From JAKASX01 sp035534495 (GTDB lineage Bacteria > Acidobacteriota > Terriglobia > Acidiferrales > UBA7541), in NCBI GenBank assembly GCA_035534495.1, contig DATLRW010000196.1, positions 1-25,638 of the forward strand: a stretch of DNA of 25,638 nucleotides, read 5' to 3'. Position 1 is the first letter of the stretch. The number at the start of each line of letters is the position of its first letter. The position numbers were made by a program, and so were the translations under genes. Of this stretch, positions 15,853 through 23,804 are shown piece by piece. The notes beneath the pieces are model-generated. The model was not told where the DNA came from. It did no database searches and worked only from the letters and a program-made list of their open reading frames with translations.

Positions 15853-16952
15853 TCCAGGTCGAGAACCTGTCGAAGAAATACGGAAGCCTGCGCGCGCTGA
15901 GCGATGTCAGCTTCACCATCGACTCGGGGCAGTGGGTGGCCATCATGGGGCCTTCGGGTTCGGGGAAAACGACGCTGATCAACATCCTCGGTGGACTGGA
16001 TACGCCGACTAGCGGCAGGGCCCTGGTGGACGGGACCGAACTGGGCGGACTCAACGAGGAGACGCTCACCCGGTACCGGTCCGAGAAGGTCGGCTTCGTG
16101 TTCCAGCAGTTTCATCTGGTGCCGTATCTGACGGCGCTCGAAAACGTGATGCTGGCGCAGTATTTCCACAGCATGACCGACCAGAAGGAGGCCAGCGAGT
16201 CGCTGCGGCGGGTGGGGCTGGGCGACCGGATGGAGCATTTGCCTTCGCAACTTTCCGGCGGCGAGCAGCAGCGCGTGGCGATCGCCCGCGCCCTGATCAA
16301 TCACCCGAAGATTCTGCTGGCCGACGAACCGACCGGTAATTTGGACGAGGCGAACCAGCAAATTGTTCTGAACCTTCTGCACGAACTGCACAGCGCCGGA
16401 CAGACCATCCTGCTGGTGACCCACGATCCGGGGATCGGACGCCTGGCCGACCGCCGGATCGAGCTGGCGCACGGGCGGCTGGCGCAGATCGTGTCTCTCG
16501 ACGCGGAAGAAGAGGTGCGGTTCGACCACCTGCTCGAAGAGATTTTTTTGTGCGGCGAGCGGGGAACGACCGCATGCGTCGAAAAACTGCCGGGCGTGGG
16601 CTCGCTCGAGGTGAATCATCTGCTCGCGCACATGTCGGGGCTCGATCTGGTCCAGCGGAACGATTCCCAGCTCGTGCTCACCGACCGCGGGCGACGGCGC
16701 GCCTGCGACCTGGTGCGGCGCAGGCGCCTGGCCGAGCGGCTGTTCATGGACACGTTTTCGATCGAAGATCCCGAAGCCGACACGCACGCCTGCAAGTTCG
16801 AGCACATCATCAGCCCCGAACTCGACGAGAAAATATGCACGTTTCTGGGGCACCCTCGCACCTGCCCGCACGGCCACCCGATTCCGCCGGGAACCTGCTG
16901 CGGTCCGCGAGGCGGCCCGCAAGGGACGCGGCTGACGAATTTGATATCTTAG
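15840..16952 (+). CDS. ABC transporter ATPase fused to a DtxR-like iron-dependent regulator module
   Basis: The 370-residue chain starts at ATG 15840 (GGGAGAGGG just upstream). Residues 1-220 are a MacB/LolD-type ATPase with Walker A GPSGSGKT (37-44), Q-loop QQ (89-90), signature LSGGEQ (138-143), Walker B ILLADEP (158-164), D-loop NLD and switch His195. After the normal end, residues about 226-284 resemble a winged helix (LTDRGRRRA at its end). Residues about 285-350 match the DtxR/MntR dimerisation and metal domain: RRLAERLF, then CKFEHIISPELDEKI, then LGHPRTCPHGHPIP. The primary-site ligands of DtxR (Cys102, Glu105, His106) correspond to Cys318, Glu321 and His322. Of the ancillary ligands, Glu83 corresponds to Glu299, but His79 and His98 appear replaced by Arg and Asp. 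The fusion links iron sensing to the transporter motor; whether it also binds DNA is unknown. Confidence 0.93.
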   Translation: MEPLIQVENLSKKYGSLRALSDVSFTIDSGQWVAIMGPSGSGKTTLINILGGLDTPTSGRALVDGTELGGLNEETLTRYRSEKVGFVFQQFHLVPYLTALENVMLAQYFHSMTDQKEASESLRRVGLGDRMEHLPSQLSGGEQQRVAIARALINHPKILLADEPTGNLDEANQQIVLNLLHELHSAGQTILLVTHDPGIGRLADRRIELAHGRLAQIVSLDAEEEVRFDHLLEEIFLCGERGTTACVEKLPGVGSLEVNHLLAHMSGLDLVQRNDSQLVLTDRGRRRACDLVRRRRLAERLFMDTFSIEDPEADTHACKFEHIISPELDEKICTFLGHPRTCPHGHPIPPGTCCGPRGGPQGTRLTNLIS

Positions 16953-16969
16953 GAAACCGAGGTATCGGG

Positions 16970-17335
16970 ATGGATTCGGCGGGCAACGGGGCGACAAAGC
17001 CCACGCAGGTGAAGGTCCACGTAACGACAGGAGCGGGGGTGGACATCGAGTGGGCCGATGGACACCGCAGCCATTACGACTTCTCGTATCTGCGCGAGCG
17101 GTGCCCCTGCGCGGTGTGCAACGACGAGCGAGGCCGCCGGTCGGCGCCGCCCGAGGCCGGGGCGCTGCCGCTCTACAAAGCGAAAGTGACAGCCCGCGCG
17201 GCTTCCCCGGTCGGCCACTACGCCGTTCAGTTCGATTTCTCCGATGGGCACACCACGGGGATCTTCAGCTTCCCCTATTTGCGCGAAATCTGCCCCTGTG
17301 ACCAGTGCCGCGGCGCCGCCGGCCGGGCGGGATGA
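16970..17335 (+). CDS. DUF971 protein with two CxCxxC motifs
   Basis: This 121-residue product starts at ATG 16970, 17 bases after the ATPase stop. It belongs to the DUF971 family, related to the N-terminal domain of gamma-butyrobetaine hydroxylase and often found with iron-sulfur assembly proteins. WADGHRSHYDFSYLRERCPCAVC and FSDGHTTGIFSFPYLREICPCDQC are two halves of one fold, each ending in CxCxxC (Cys45/47/50 and Cys108/110/113), which suggests a metal-binding site. It probably belongs to the iron operon by spacing and direction. A precise function is not known. Confidence 0.87.
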   Translation: MDSAGNGATKPTQVKVHVTTGAGVDIEWADGHRSHYDFSYLRERCPCAVCNDERGRRSAPPEAGALPLYKAKVTARAASPVGHYAVQFDFSDGHTTGIFSFPYLREICPCDQCRGAAGRAG

Positions 17336-17371
17336 TCGTGTTCGCCTTGCTTCGGCTCCCATGCCAGGCGG

Positions 17372-17399
17372 CTTGCCTTCCTTAGCCCTTCGTTATATC
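17372..17399 (+). promoter_or_regulatory. Weak candidate promoter directly before the XRE gene
   Basis: CTTGCC (17372-17377) and TATATC (17394-17399) are 16 bases apart. The expected start of transcription, 17406-17408, coincides with the GTG at 17408, and no Shine-Dalgarno sequence is visible, so the message may be leaderless. The -35 is poor. Confidence 0.35.
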
Positions 17400-17407
17400 G
17401 TGAATTT

Positions 17408-18112
17408 GTGGGATTTGTCGCTTTGCAAGAGTGTTTGCGTCGGGAGTTGCGCCGCCGCATCGCTGCAGGCGAACTCACCGGCACCCAACTGGCCCGCCGG
17501 ACCGGTTTTACCCAGGCGCACATCTCCAACTTCATCAACCGCAAGCGCGGACTGAAACTCAGCGCGCTCGACCGGATGTTGAAGGCCACCGGGCTGACCG
17601 TTTACGATCTCCTCGATCCCCACGAACTCACGCGCCACGTCACCCTGCCCGCAACCAGAGAAGGGGATTTCCTGGACGTTCCCGTCGTGGATCCCGCGGC
17701 GGCGATGCGTCCGGTCGTTGTGCGCGAGCAGATGCGGGAAGTCTTGAAATTCCGCCGCGCGTTCCTCGACCACCTGCGCCCGTCCGGCCCTGTCGACCGG
17801 AAAGGCTGGACGAGATTCGTGGCCCTGCAGCTGGAAGCGAGCGAAGCCGCGGCGATGTGGCCGGAAGCGGGTGGGCGGGTGACCGTTCTGGTCGACCGCC
17901 ACTATGTGTCGCTGGGCCCCTATCGTTCCGGCAAACGCAATATATACGCGATTCAGACCGGGGCGAATGTCCTGGTCCGCTACGTGGAATCCTCAGAGCG
18001 CGGGCTCGTCCTGCAACCGCGAGACTCCGCCTTTCCCGCAACCCTGCTGCCGGCGTCTGCCGCATCGGACATCGTCGTGGGCCGGATCGCCCAAGCCAGC
18101 CTGAAGGCTTAA
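17408..18112 (+). CDS. XRE-family transcriptional regulator with a C-terminal S24-like beta domain
   Basis: The 234-residue protein has an N-terminal helix-turn-helix of the Cro/C1 type (about 12-69: GTQLARRTGFTQAHISNFINRKRGLKLSALDRML). A linker region and then a beta-rich C-terminus follow (about 155-230: VTVLVDRHYVSLGPYRSGKRNIYAIQTG...DIVVGRIAQAS). This C-terminus resembles the fold of LexA/CI-type S24 peptidase domains, but I see no convincing Ser-Lys catalytic pair, so it may only sense or dimerise. The start GTG 17408 lacks a visible ribosome binding site. No phage genes are nearby, and the target is unknown. Confidence 0.82.
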   Translation: MGFVALQECLRRELRRRIAAGELTGTQLARRTGFTQAHISNFINRKRGLKLSALDRMLKATGLTVYDLLDPHELTRHVTLPATREGDFLDVPVVDPAAAMRPVVVREQMREVLKFRRAFLDHLRPSGPVDRKGWTRFVALQLEASEAAAMWPEAGGRVTVLVDRHYVSLGPYRSGKRNIYAIQTGANVLVRYVESSERGLVLQPRDSAFPATLLPASAASDIVVGRIAQASLKA

Positions 18113-18215
18113 GCTTCCCCCGCGGGCACACTTCACCGCATGCAAGTGACGGCTCGAAATCCCTCACGCAACAACTGCCCTCGCCGCCAGACGCCGGCTG
18201 GGAGCTTATAGGGCT

Positions 18216-18656
18216 TTAACGGCGTTTGCCGCCGCGCCCGGCCGGTTTCCGGCTGGCCTGGGGCTTGGCTTTTGCCTTCGCTTTGGCGCGCGGTGCGGCC
18301 TTTGCCTGGGGCTTGGCTTTCGCCTTGGGTTTAGCTTTTGCCTTGGGTTTGGCCTTGGCTTTCGGTTTCGCCTTGGCTATTGGTTTCGCCTTCGGTTTGG
18401 GCTGCGGTTTGGGTTTTGCCCGGCGGGGCGGGGGTGTGACCAGACGCGGGGCTTGCCCCGGCGTGCGGGTCGGCGCGGGGAGCGGCGCGTTGGTTACGCC
18501 GATCGTTTCCTCCTCGACAGTGACGATCAAGTCGTCGTCCTCCGCTTCCGATTCTTCGTCCAATACGTCCTCGTTGTCAGAATCTTCCTCTTCGCTTTCG
18601 TCGTTACTGAAGCGGGCCAAAATTTCATTCCTCTGGTCGAATTCGTTGCTCGACAT
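18216..18656 (-). CDS. Histone-H1-like protein: acidic head and Lys/Ala/Pro repeat tail
   Basis: The 146-residue product has two opposite halves. Residues 1-50 are strongly acidic (SEEEDSDNEDVLDEESEAEDDD); residues 78-146 are a basic low-complexity tail of KAKPKAKA-type repeats ending RKPAGRGGKRR. Such tails occur in bacterial histone-H1-like DNA-binding proteins (AlgP type, HU extensions). A DNA- or RNA-binding role is therefore plausible but not shown. Support for a real gene: a strong TTGACA-N17 promoter upstream, GGAGGAA before the ATG at 18656, and no shift of frame through the repeats. The underlying DNA repeat (about 18265-18415) makes the length prone to slippage. The family cannot be named from the sequence. 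Confidence 0.75.
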   Translation of the reverse strand: MSSNEFDQRNEILARFSNDESEEEDSDNEDVLDEESEAEDDDLIVTVEEETIGVTNAPLPAPTRTPGQAPRLVTPPPRRAKPKPQPKPKAKPIAKAKPKAKAKPKAKAKPKAKAKPQAKAAPRAKAKAKAKPQASRKPAGRGGKRR

Positions 18657-18712
18657 TCCGTTCCTCCGCTGACCGGTTCCCTCTGGCGGTGAATTCCAAG
18701 TTCCTCGCGCGC

Positions 18713-18741
18713 ATCTAAGCGGACTTTCAGGACTTTGTCAA
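18713..18741 (-). promoter_or_regulatory. Promoter of the histone-like gene
   Basis: On the minus strand, a perfect TTGACA (18741-18736) is followed after 17 bases by TTAGAT (18718-18713). The leader to the ATG at 18656 would be about 50 bases. The -35 is ideal; the -10 is only a fair match. Confidence 0.55.
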
Positions 18742-18869
18742 GCGGGAACGACATCGGCAAGCGCGCAAGACGGCCGGCCGGTGGCAGCGCGATGCCGTTC
18801 GGGAGCTTTTGTAATGTACAGATGGAAATGGCGTTATTGGCTGTCCCGGCGATGCGGGCCGGCCGTGCG

Positions 18870-20810
18870 CTATTTGGGGATTACGATGCGTTCACCCGGT
18901 TTCAAACCACGCCGGACAACCTCGGGATTGGCGGCGCGCAGGGCATGGACGCTGGTTCCATAGCGGCGCGAAATCGACCAGAACGAGTCGCCGCTCCGGA
19001 CGATATAGATCCTGCCTCCCTCGCGGCCCCTGCCCGCCGAATCAGCAGGATAGGAAGAATGAACCGGCTGGTGGCTACTGACCTTTTTGAAGCGCGGCCG
19101 CCCTCCCTGTCGGGAGTAGATTCGCAGTTCCTGCCCGATCCGAATCAGGTTGGTGTGCAAATGGTTCCAAAGCCGGAGGTCGTATATCGAGACCCGGAAG
19201 CGTCCGGCAATCCCCCCCACCGTGTCGCCTCCGCGGACGCGATAGTAAATCAAGGCGGGCGAGACGGGCGCCGGCACGAGAAGCCACCTGCCGGGCGTGA
19301 GCGGGTCGCCGGAGGGTATGTTGTTCGCTTGGGCCAGCGAGGCCGACTGCAGGTGATATTTGGCCGCAATCGTTCCGAGCGTCTCCCCGTCTTCGACGCG
19401 GTGCAAGCGCCAGCCCACCCAGCGCGTTTGAGGGATCGAGGCCAGAAGCGTTTTCAACCGGTTCCGGGTGCCGGCCGGGATTCGAAGAGCGAACGTCGGG
19501 TCGTCCGGCGTGACCAGGCCGAAGAGCTCCGGATTTAGATTGCGCAGCGTATCGACGTTCACCCCGATCGCATCGGCGACCAGGTCCAGATCGATGGACC
19601 GGCCCGGGAGGAACGCCTCGGTTTTGATCGGTTTTTGCGGGTCGGAGATATCGACTCCGTACAGGGCCGGGTCCTTGGCGACCATCGTCATGGCGAGCAT
19701 GATCGGAACGTAATTCTTGGTCTCCACGGGAAGCGCGTTCAGGCGGTAGAGCTGCCAGAAGTCGGCGTAGCCGGTCCGTTCGATGGCGCGGGTGACGGTG
19801 AGCGGCCCTGCGTCATAGGCCGCCAGGGCCAGATACCAGTCATGGAACATGCCGTAAAGATCGCGCAGGTGCTCGGCCGCGGCCCGCGTCGAATCCTCCG
19901 GGTCCATGCGCTGATCTTCCCACTGGTTGATTTTGAGGCCGTATTCCCTCGCGCGCATCGGCATGAATTGCCACAAACCCCGCGCCCCGACGCGTGACAT
20001 GGCTCGCGGCTGGTAGCCGCTCTCGCACAAGGGCAGGTATTTCAGGTCCTGCGGCACCCCTTCCTGCTTCAAGACCCTCTGGACCATTGGCATATAGCGG
20101 CCCGAGCGCGCCAGGCTGTGCTCGATGATCTGCCGGCCACGCGGCGTCTGGAAATAGTTCAGAAAGGTGAGAACCGGCTGGTTGACCGTCAGAGGCAGAT
20201 CGTGGGGAATGTGAAGCAGCTCGGCGGTGGCCTTTTGGCTGACCTCGGGGTTGGAAGGCAAATTCGCCGCGGCAGCGATCTCTTCGAGCGGCGAGGCCGG
20301 CTCGGCGGCGGCTTCGGACGACTCGGATTGCTCCTGTCCACCGTTTGCGGCCGACCCGGCGCCAATCTCGCCGATCTTCAGCTGGTCGTCGTGCATCGTG
20401 TTTACGAGCCGGTCCATCAGCGGCTGGAGGCGGGGGTCGGCGGTGAAATTCAATCCGGATTCCAGCAGGCGGTTGACTGCCGCGTCGAAGTGCTCTTTCG
20501 CCTGCGGCAGATTGTCGGCTTGATACTCCTGTTCGCCCTGCTCGAAGTCCTGCTCGACCTGCTCGATCAGCACGTCGATCGCCGGCCGCGTGGCCGCGAC
20601 CAGGCTGGGATAAACGTGGAGGCGCGCGATGGGCAGATGGCTGAGGCCCGTGGCCTGCGCGCGAGGCGCCAGAGTGACCGGCGGGCGAACCTGTGCATGC
20701 CGGGTCCTTGCCGCACACCCGGCCAGAGAGACGGCCAGACCCGCAATGACCAGGGCCGCCCACGGGAAGCGTTTTGTCAAAACACGAAGACCCAGGGAAC
20801 CAGACCTCAA
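18870..20810 (-). CDS. mltD: MltD-type membrane-bound lytic murein transglycosylase with three LysM repeats
   Basis: This enzyme cleaves peptidoglycan between MurNAc and GlcNAc to a 1,6-anhydro product. The 646-residue frame from the TTG at 20810 has a lipoprotein signal ending LAGC (lipid Cys32), a helical region rich in Glu/Gln (about 75-200), and the SLT domain (about 235-380) with CESGYQPRAMSRVGARGLWQFMP, where Glu263 is the expected catalytic acid. Three LysM repeats follow, at about 468-512, 522-565 and 601-645. The family AYNAG motif reads AYDAG here. A second TTG at 20780 would give a shorter, better-proportioned signal peptide (TKRFPWAALVIAGLAVSLAGC), so the start is uncertain by ten codons. 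The mature protein would be attached to the outer membrane. Confidence 0.93.
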   Translation of the reverse strand: MRSGSLGLRVLTKRFPWAALVIAGLAVSLAGCAARTRHAQVRPPVTLAPRAQATGLSHLPIARLHVYPSLVAATRPAIDVLIEQVEQDFEQGEQEYQADNLPQAKEHFDAAVNRLLESGLNFTADPRLQPLMDRLVNTMHDDQLKIGEIGAGSAANGGQEQSESSEAAAEPASPLEEIAAAANLPSNPEVSQKATAELLHIPHDLPLTVNQPVLTFLNYFQTPRGRQIIEHSLARSGRYMPMVQRVLKQEGVPQDLKYLPLCESGYQPRAMSRVGARGLWQFMPMRAREYGLKINQWEDQRMDPEDSTRAAAEHLRDLYGMFHDWYLALAAYDAGPLTVTRAIERTGYADFWQLYRLNALPVETKNYVPIMLAMTMVAKDPALYGVDISDPQKPIKTEAFLPGRSIDLDLVADAIGVNVDTLRNLNPELFGLVTPDDPTFALRIPAGTRNRLKTLLASIPQTRWVGWRLHRVEDGETLGTIAAKYHLQSASLAQANNIPSGDPLTPGRWLLVPAPVSPALIYYRVRGGDTVGGIAGRFRVSIYDLRLWNHLHTNLIRIGQELRIYSRQGGRPRFKKVSSHQPVHSSYPADSAGRGREGGRIYIVRSGDSFWSISRRYGTSVHALRAANPEVVRRGLKPGERIVIPK

Positions 20811-20855
20811 GCAGTCGTCAATCTAGGGTGTGCCGCAATCTGCGCCGCGTAAGCC

Positions 20856-20884
20856 ATTCTAAGTTGGTACTGGTATACGGTCAA
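20856..20884 (-). promoter_or_regulatory. Sigma70-type promoter of the lytic transglycosylase
   Basis: TTGACC (20884-20879) and TAGAAT (20861-20856) on the minus strand are 17 bases apart, each one base from consensus. The predicted transcript starts near 20849, about 39 bases before the TTG at 20810. It separates this gene from the EF-G-like gene upstream. Confidence 0.65.
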
Positions 20885-20938
20885 CGATATCCGGGAGCGC
20901 GGTTGGTTTTTCCGGCCGGGTTCGGACCGGCGCCTCGC

Positions 20939-23068
20939 CTACGCCTCTTCCTCGACGGGCTGTCCTTCGCGGGCGGCCTTGGCGGCGGCGATGACCTTTT
21001 CGGCCGTTTCCGGCGGTACGAAATCGTAATGGGAAAAATCCATCGAAAAGCTGGCCCGGCCCTGCGTCATGGACGTGAGGTCGGTCGCGTAGGTCAGCAT
21101 CTCGGACAACGGCACCTGCGCCTTGACCACGACATTCTGGCCGCGCGCTTCACTGCCGCTGATTCGGCCGCGGCGGGAACTGACGTCGCCCATGATCTCG
21201 CCCGAATACTGGTCCGGGGCGTAGATTTCGACGTTCATGACCGGCTCGAGCAGTGCCGGACGCGCCTGTCTCATCGCTTCCTTGAAGGCCAGCGCGCCGG
21301 CGAGCTTGAAGGCCAGTTCGGATGAATCCACGTCGTGATACTTGCCGTCGTAGAGCGTGACGCGGAAATCCACCACGGGAAAGCCCGCCAGGTAGCCGCG
21401 TTCGGCGGCGTCGTGAATGCCTTTTTCCACCGCCGGAATATAGTTTCTCGGGATCGCGCCGCCGAAAATGTCGTCCACGAATTCGAGCCCGGCGCCGCGC
21501 GCAAGCGGCTCCATCTTGATCCGGCACAAGCCGAACTGGCCGCGCCCGCCGGTCTGTTTCTTGTGCTTGCCCTCGGCGTCGGCCTTCCCGCGGATGGTCT
21601 CGCGGTAGGGGACCTTGGGCGGCTTCAGCGCTACGTCCACGTGGTAGTGGCTGCGCATCTTCGAAACGACCACTTCGATGTGCTGCTGGCCGGCCCCGGA
21701 GAGGAGGAATTCCTGCGTTTGGGGGTCCCGCGAGTATCGCAGCGATAGATCCTCTTCGAGCATCCGGTGGATGGCGGTGCCGATCTTGTCCTCGTCGGCG
21801 CGCGTCTTGGCCTCGACCGCGAAGGTGATGGAGGGCTCGGGCAGGCGCGCGGGCGGATAGAAAATCGGCGCGGCCTTGTCGCCCAGCGTATCGCCGGTGA
21901 GCGTTTCCTTGAGTTTGGTCACGGCCCCGATGTCGCCCGCGCGCAGCGCGGCGACCCCCGTCCCGGTCTTGCCCTGCATGATCTGAATGTGCTGCAGGCG
22001 TTCGGTCGTCTGGCGGTTGAAATTCGTCAGGGTGGCGTCGTTTTCGAGGTGCCCCGACATCACCTTGAAGTAGCTGATCCGTCCGGCGAAGGGATCGGCC
22101 AGCGTCTTGAAAACGAAAATGGCCAGCGGCTCTTCCTCCGCCAGGCGGCGCTTGACCGGCTGGCCTTTGCGGCCCGGCTCGCTGGACCCTTCGATGGTCC
22201 CACGGTCGCCCGGATGCGGGAATATCTCGATCAGGAAATTCAGAAGCGATTCGCTGCCGATGTTTCGCAGTCCGGAGGCGGCCAGCACGGGGAAAATGCG
22301 CTGGGCGAGCACCGCTTCCCGCAATCCCTTTTTCAGGTCATCGACGGGTAGCGTGCTCTTCTCGAAAAACTCCTCCATCAGGGCGTCGTCGCCCTCGGCG
22401 ACCATTTCCACCAGCTTCTCGTGGGCTTGTCTGGCGGCGTCGGCCATATCGGCGGGTATTTCTTCCACCTTGGCCCGGCCGTTCCCATCGGGCTGATACA
22501 GATGAGCCTTCATCGTGATCAGGTCGATGACCCCGCGAAAGCTTTTCTCCGCGCCGATCGGCAACTGGGCCGGTACGGCTCCCCGGCCGAAAACCTCCTG
22601 AATCGAGGCGAAGGCGCGGTCGAAATCGGCCAGGTCGCGATCCATCCAGCTCACGACGAACGCGCGCGGCAGCCCGTATTCGGTGCAGTAATCCCAGACC
22701 TTCTCCGTCACCACCTGCGCGCCGGCGACCGACTCGACCAGGATCAGCGCGGCGTCGGCGGCGATCAGAGACGCCTTCGTGTCGTTGATGAACGTGCTGT
22801 AGCCCGGCGTATCGAGCAGATTGATCTTCGCCGCCTCCCCGCCGCCGGGCGCGGGCCATTCCAGATAGGCCAGGCCGGTCTGCACGCTGATTTTTCGCGC
22901 GACTTCCTCCTCGTCCCAGTCGGTGACGGCCGTGCCCTCGGCGGGCTTGCCCAGCCGGTCCGTCGCTCCGGCGGTGTAGAGCAACGCGGAGACCAGTTGC
23001 GTCTTTCCGGTGCCGCCATGGCCGGCAATGCCGACGTTGCGGATCGATTCCGTCTTGTAGGCTTTCAT
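20939..23068 (-). CDS. EF-G paralogue (translational GTPase, EF-G2-like)
   Basis: The 709-residue protein has all EF-G domains. The GTPase domain shows G1 GHGGTGKT (16-23) and G3 DTPG (86-89). Domain II is around 310-400, domain III around 415-490, domain IV carries KKQTGGRGQFG, and domain V carries EPVMNVEIYAP...GEIMGDVSSRRGRI. G1 with GHGG in place of the usual AHIDAGKT, together with YxTF after DTPG, puts it in the second EF-G clade present beside the true FusA in many bacteria. The G4 position (usually NKxD) reads SWMD (140-143), which is unusual for a GTPase. The start ATG 23068 has GAGGT six bases upstream. The cellular role of this clade is not well defined; a main fusA is expected elsewhere. 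Confidence 0.92.
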   Translation of the reverse strand: MKAYKTESIRNVGIAGHGGTGKTQLVSALLYTAGATDRLGKPAEGTAVTDWDEEEVARKISVQTGLAYLEWPAPGGGEAAKINLLDTPGYSTFINDTKASLIAADAALILVESVAGAQVVTEKVWDYCTEYGLPRAFVVSWMDRDLADFDRAFASIQEVFGRGAVPAQLPIGAEKSFRGVIDLITMKAHLYQPDGNGRAKVEEIPADMADAARQAHEKLVEMVAEGDDALMEEFFEKSTLPVDDLKKGLREAVLAQRIFPVLAASGLRNIGSESLLNFLIEIFPHPGDRGTIEGSSEPGRKGQPVKRRLAEEEPLAIFVFKTLADPFAGRISYFKVMSGHLENDATLTNFNRQTTERLQHIQIMQGKTGTGVAALRAGDIGAVTKLKETLTGDTLGDKAAPIFYPPARLPEPSITFAVEAKTRADEDKIGTAIHRMLEEDLSLRYSRDPQTQEFLLSGAGQQHIEVVVSKMRSHYHVDVALKPPKVPYRETIRGKADAEGKHKKQTGGRGQFGLCRIKMEPLARGAGLEFVDDIFGGAIPRNYIPAVEKGIHDAAERGYLAGFPVVDFRVTLYDGKYHDVDSSELAFKLAGALAFKEAMRQARPALLEPVMNVEIYAPDQYSGEIMGDVSSRRGRISGSEARGQNVVVKAQVPLSEMLTYATDLTSMTQGRASFSMDFSHYDFVPPETAEKVIAAAKAAREGQPVEEEA

Positions 23069-23370
23069 TGGCTACCTCGAGAGACCGGGGGTTCCGGTTT
23101 GCCGGGCCCAGCGGGGTTACGGCGTTGTCCGGCACGGTCGCCCCGAGGTATGGCAGGGTGCGGGGTCGTTCGTGCGGGCAAACGTCGCACGATTTCTTCC
23201 CTTCCGTGCCGCTGGAGACAGGGGCCACACGGTTTTGCCGTGTGGCGCGATGAGAGCCAAGCCGCCTAGAGGGGAAGGCTTCGCCCGAAGGAGTCGCATG
23301 CTAGCACAGGCACCCCGGCCCGGCAACCAGCAGCCCGAAAACAGAAATGCGGGATGAATTCCCGCGCGGT
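23069..23370. other. Non-coding gap between EF-G-like gene and HIT remnant
   Basis: About 300 bases without a supported gene. It holds the ribosome binding site of the EF-G-like gene at its left end and the hairpin at 23224-23246. I see no convincing promoter, RNA gene or terminator T-tract. Confidence 0.5.
23224..23246. repeat. Strong 9-bp hairpin in the intergenic gap
   Basis: GCCACACGG (23224-23232) and CCGTGTGGC (23238-23246) are perfect inverted arms around a five-base TTTTG loop. There is no T-run on either side. It may be an RNA element or a REP-like palindrome. Confidence 0.6.
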
Positions 23371-23608
23371 CTATGGCTTCGAGGTTTGCGAGGCGGCCAG
23401 CACGGCGCGAATCGCTTCCGCGACTTCCCGTTCGGTGGAGGGGTCGGGATATTTCTGCCGGGGCCAGAAAAAGCCGTGCATCCCGTCGCCCTTTCGCCGT
23501 GGAACGACGTGCACATACAGGTGGGGCACGCTCTGGCTGACCCGGTTATGGATGGCGACGAAGGTTCCCTCGGCCCCCATGGCCCTCTCGACCGCGTGGA
23601 CGGCGATC

Positions 23609-23767
23609 GGGGACAGACGGGAAGTTTTCCGGCACTCCTGCCTGTCGGTCCTGAGAATAGACTGTCGGGCGTTGCCGCGCTGGGTTACGTGGTGCGGCAG
23701 GTTTGCGACTACGACGCGAGCGAGCCGAGCCATCCGCGTACTAGCAGAAAACGTCCCGTCTGTCCCC
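23609..23767 (-). mobile_element. MITE-like element derived from a REP-associated Y1 transposase gene (copy 1)
   Basis: The 159-bp unit is bounded by perfect 14-bp inverted repeats, GGGGACAGACGGGA at 23609 and its complement ending at 23767. The similarity continues one mismatch further as GTTTTC/GAAAAC. Its minus strand encodes about 33 residues of the N-terminus of a Y1 (IS200-like, RAYT) transposase, including HHVTQRGN, but lacks the catalytic part. A second copy with about five differences lies at 25272-25432. It interrupts the HIT gene. Probably it is a non-autonomous, deleted relative mobilised by a full-length RAYT elsewhere. Confidence 0.75.
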
Positions 23768-23804
23768 GGGTTCCCCGACCAACGACCCCGGCCGTCGCGC
23801 CGCT

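Noticed and set aside
18265..18415. Short-period repeat considered as a non-coding microsatellite
   Set aside because: The period keeps the reading frame of the Lys/Ala/Pro tail, and the gene has its own promoter and ribosome binding site.
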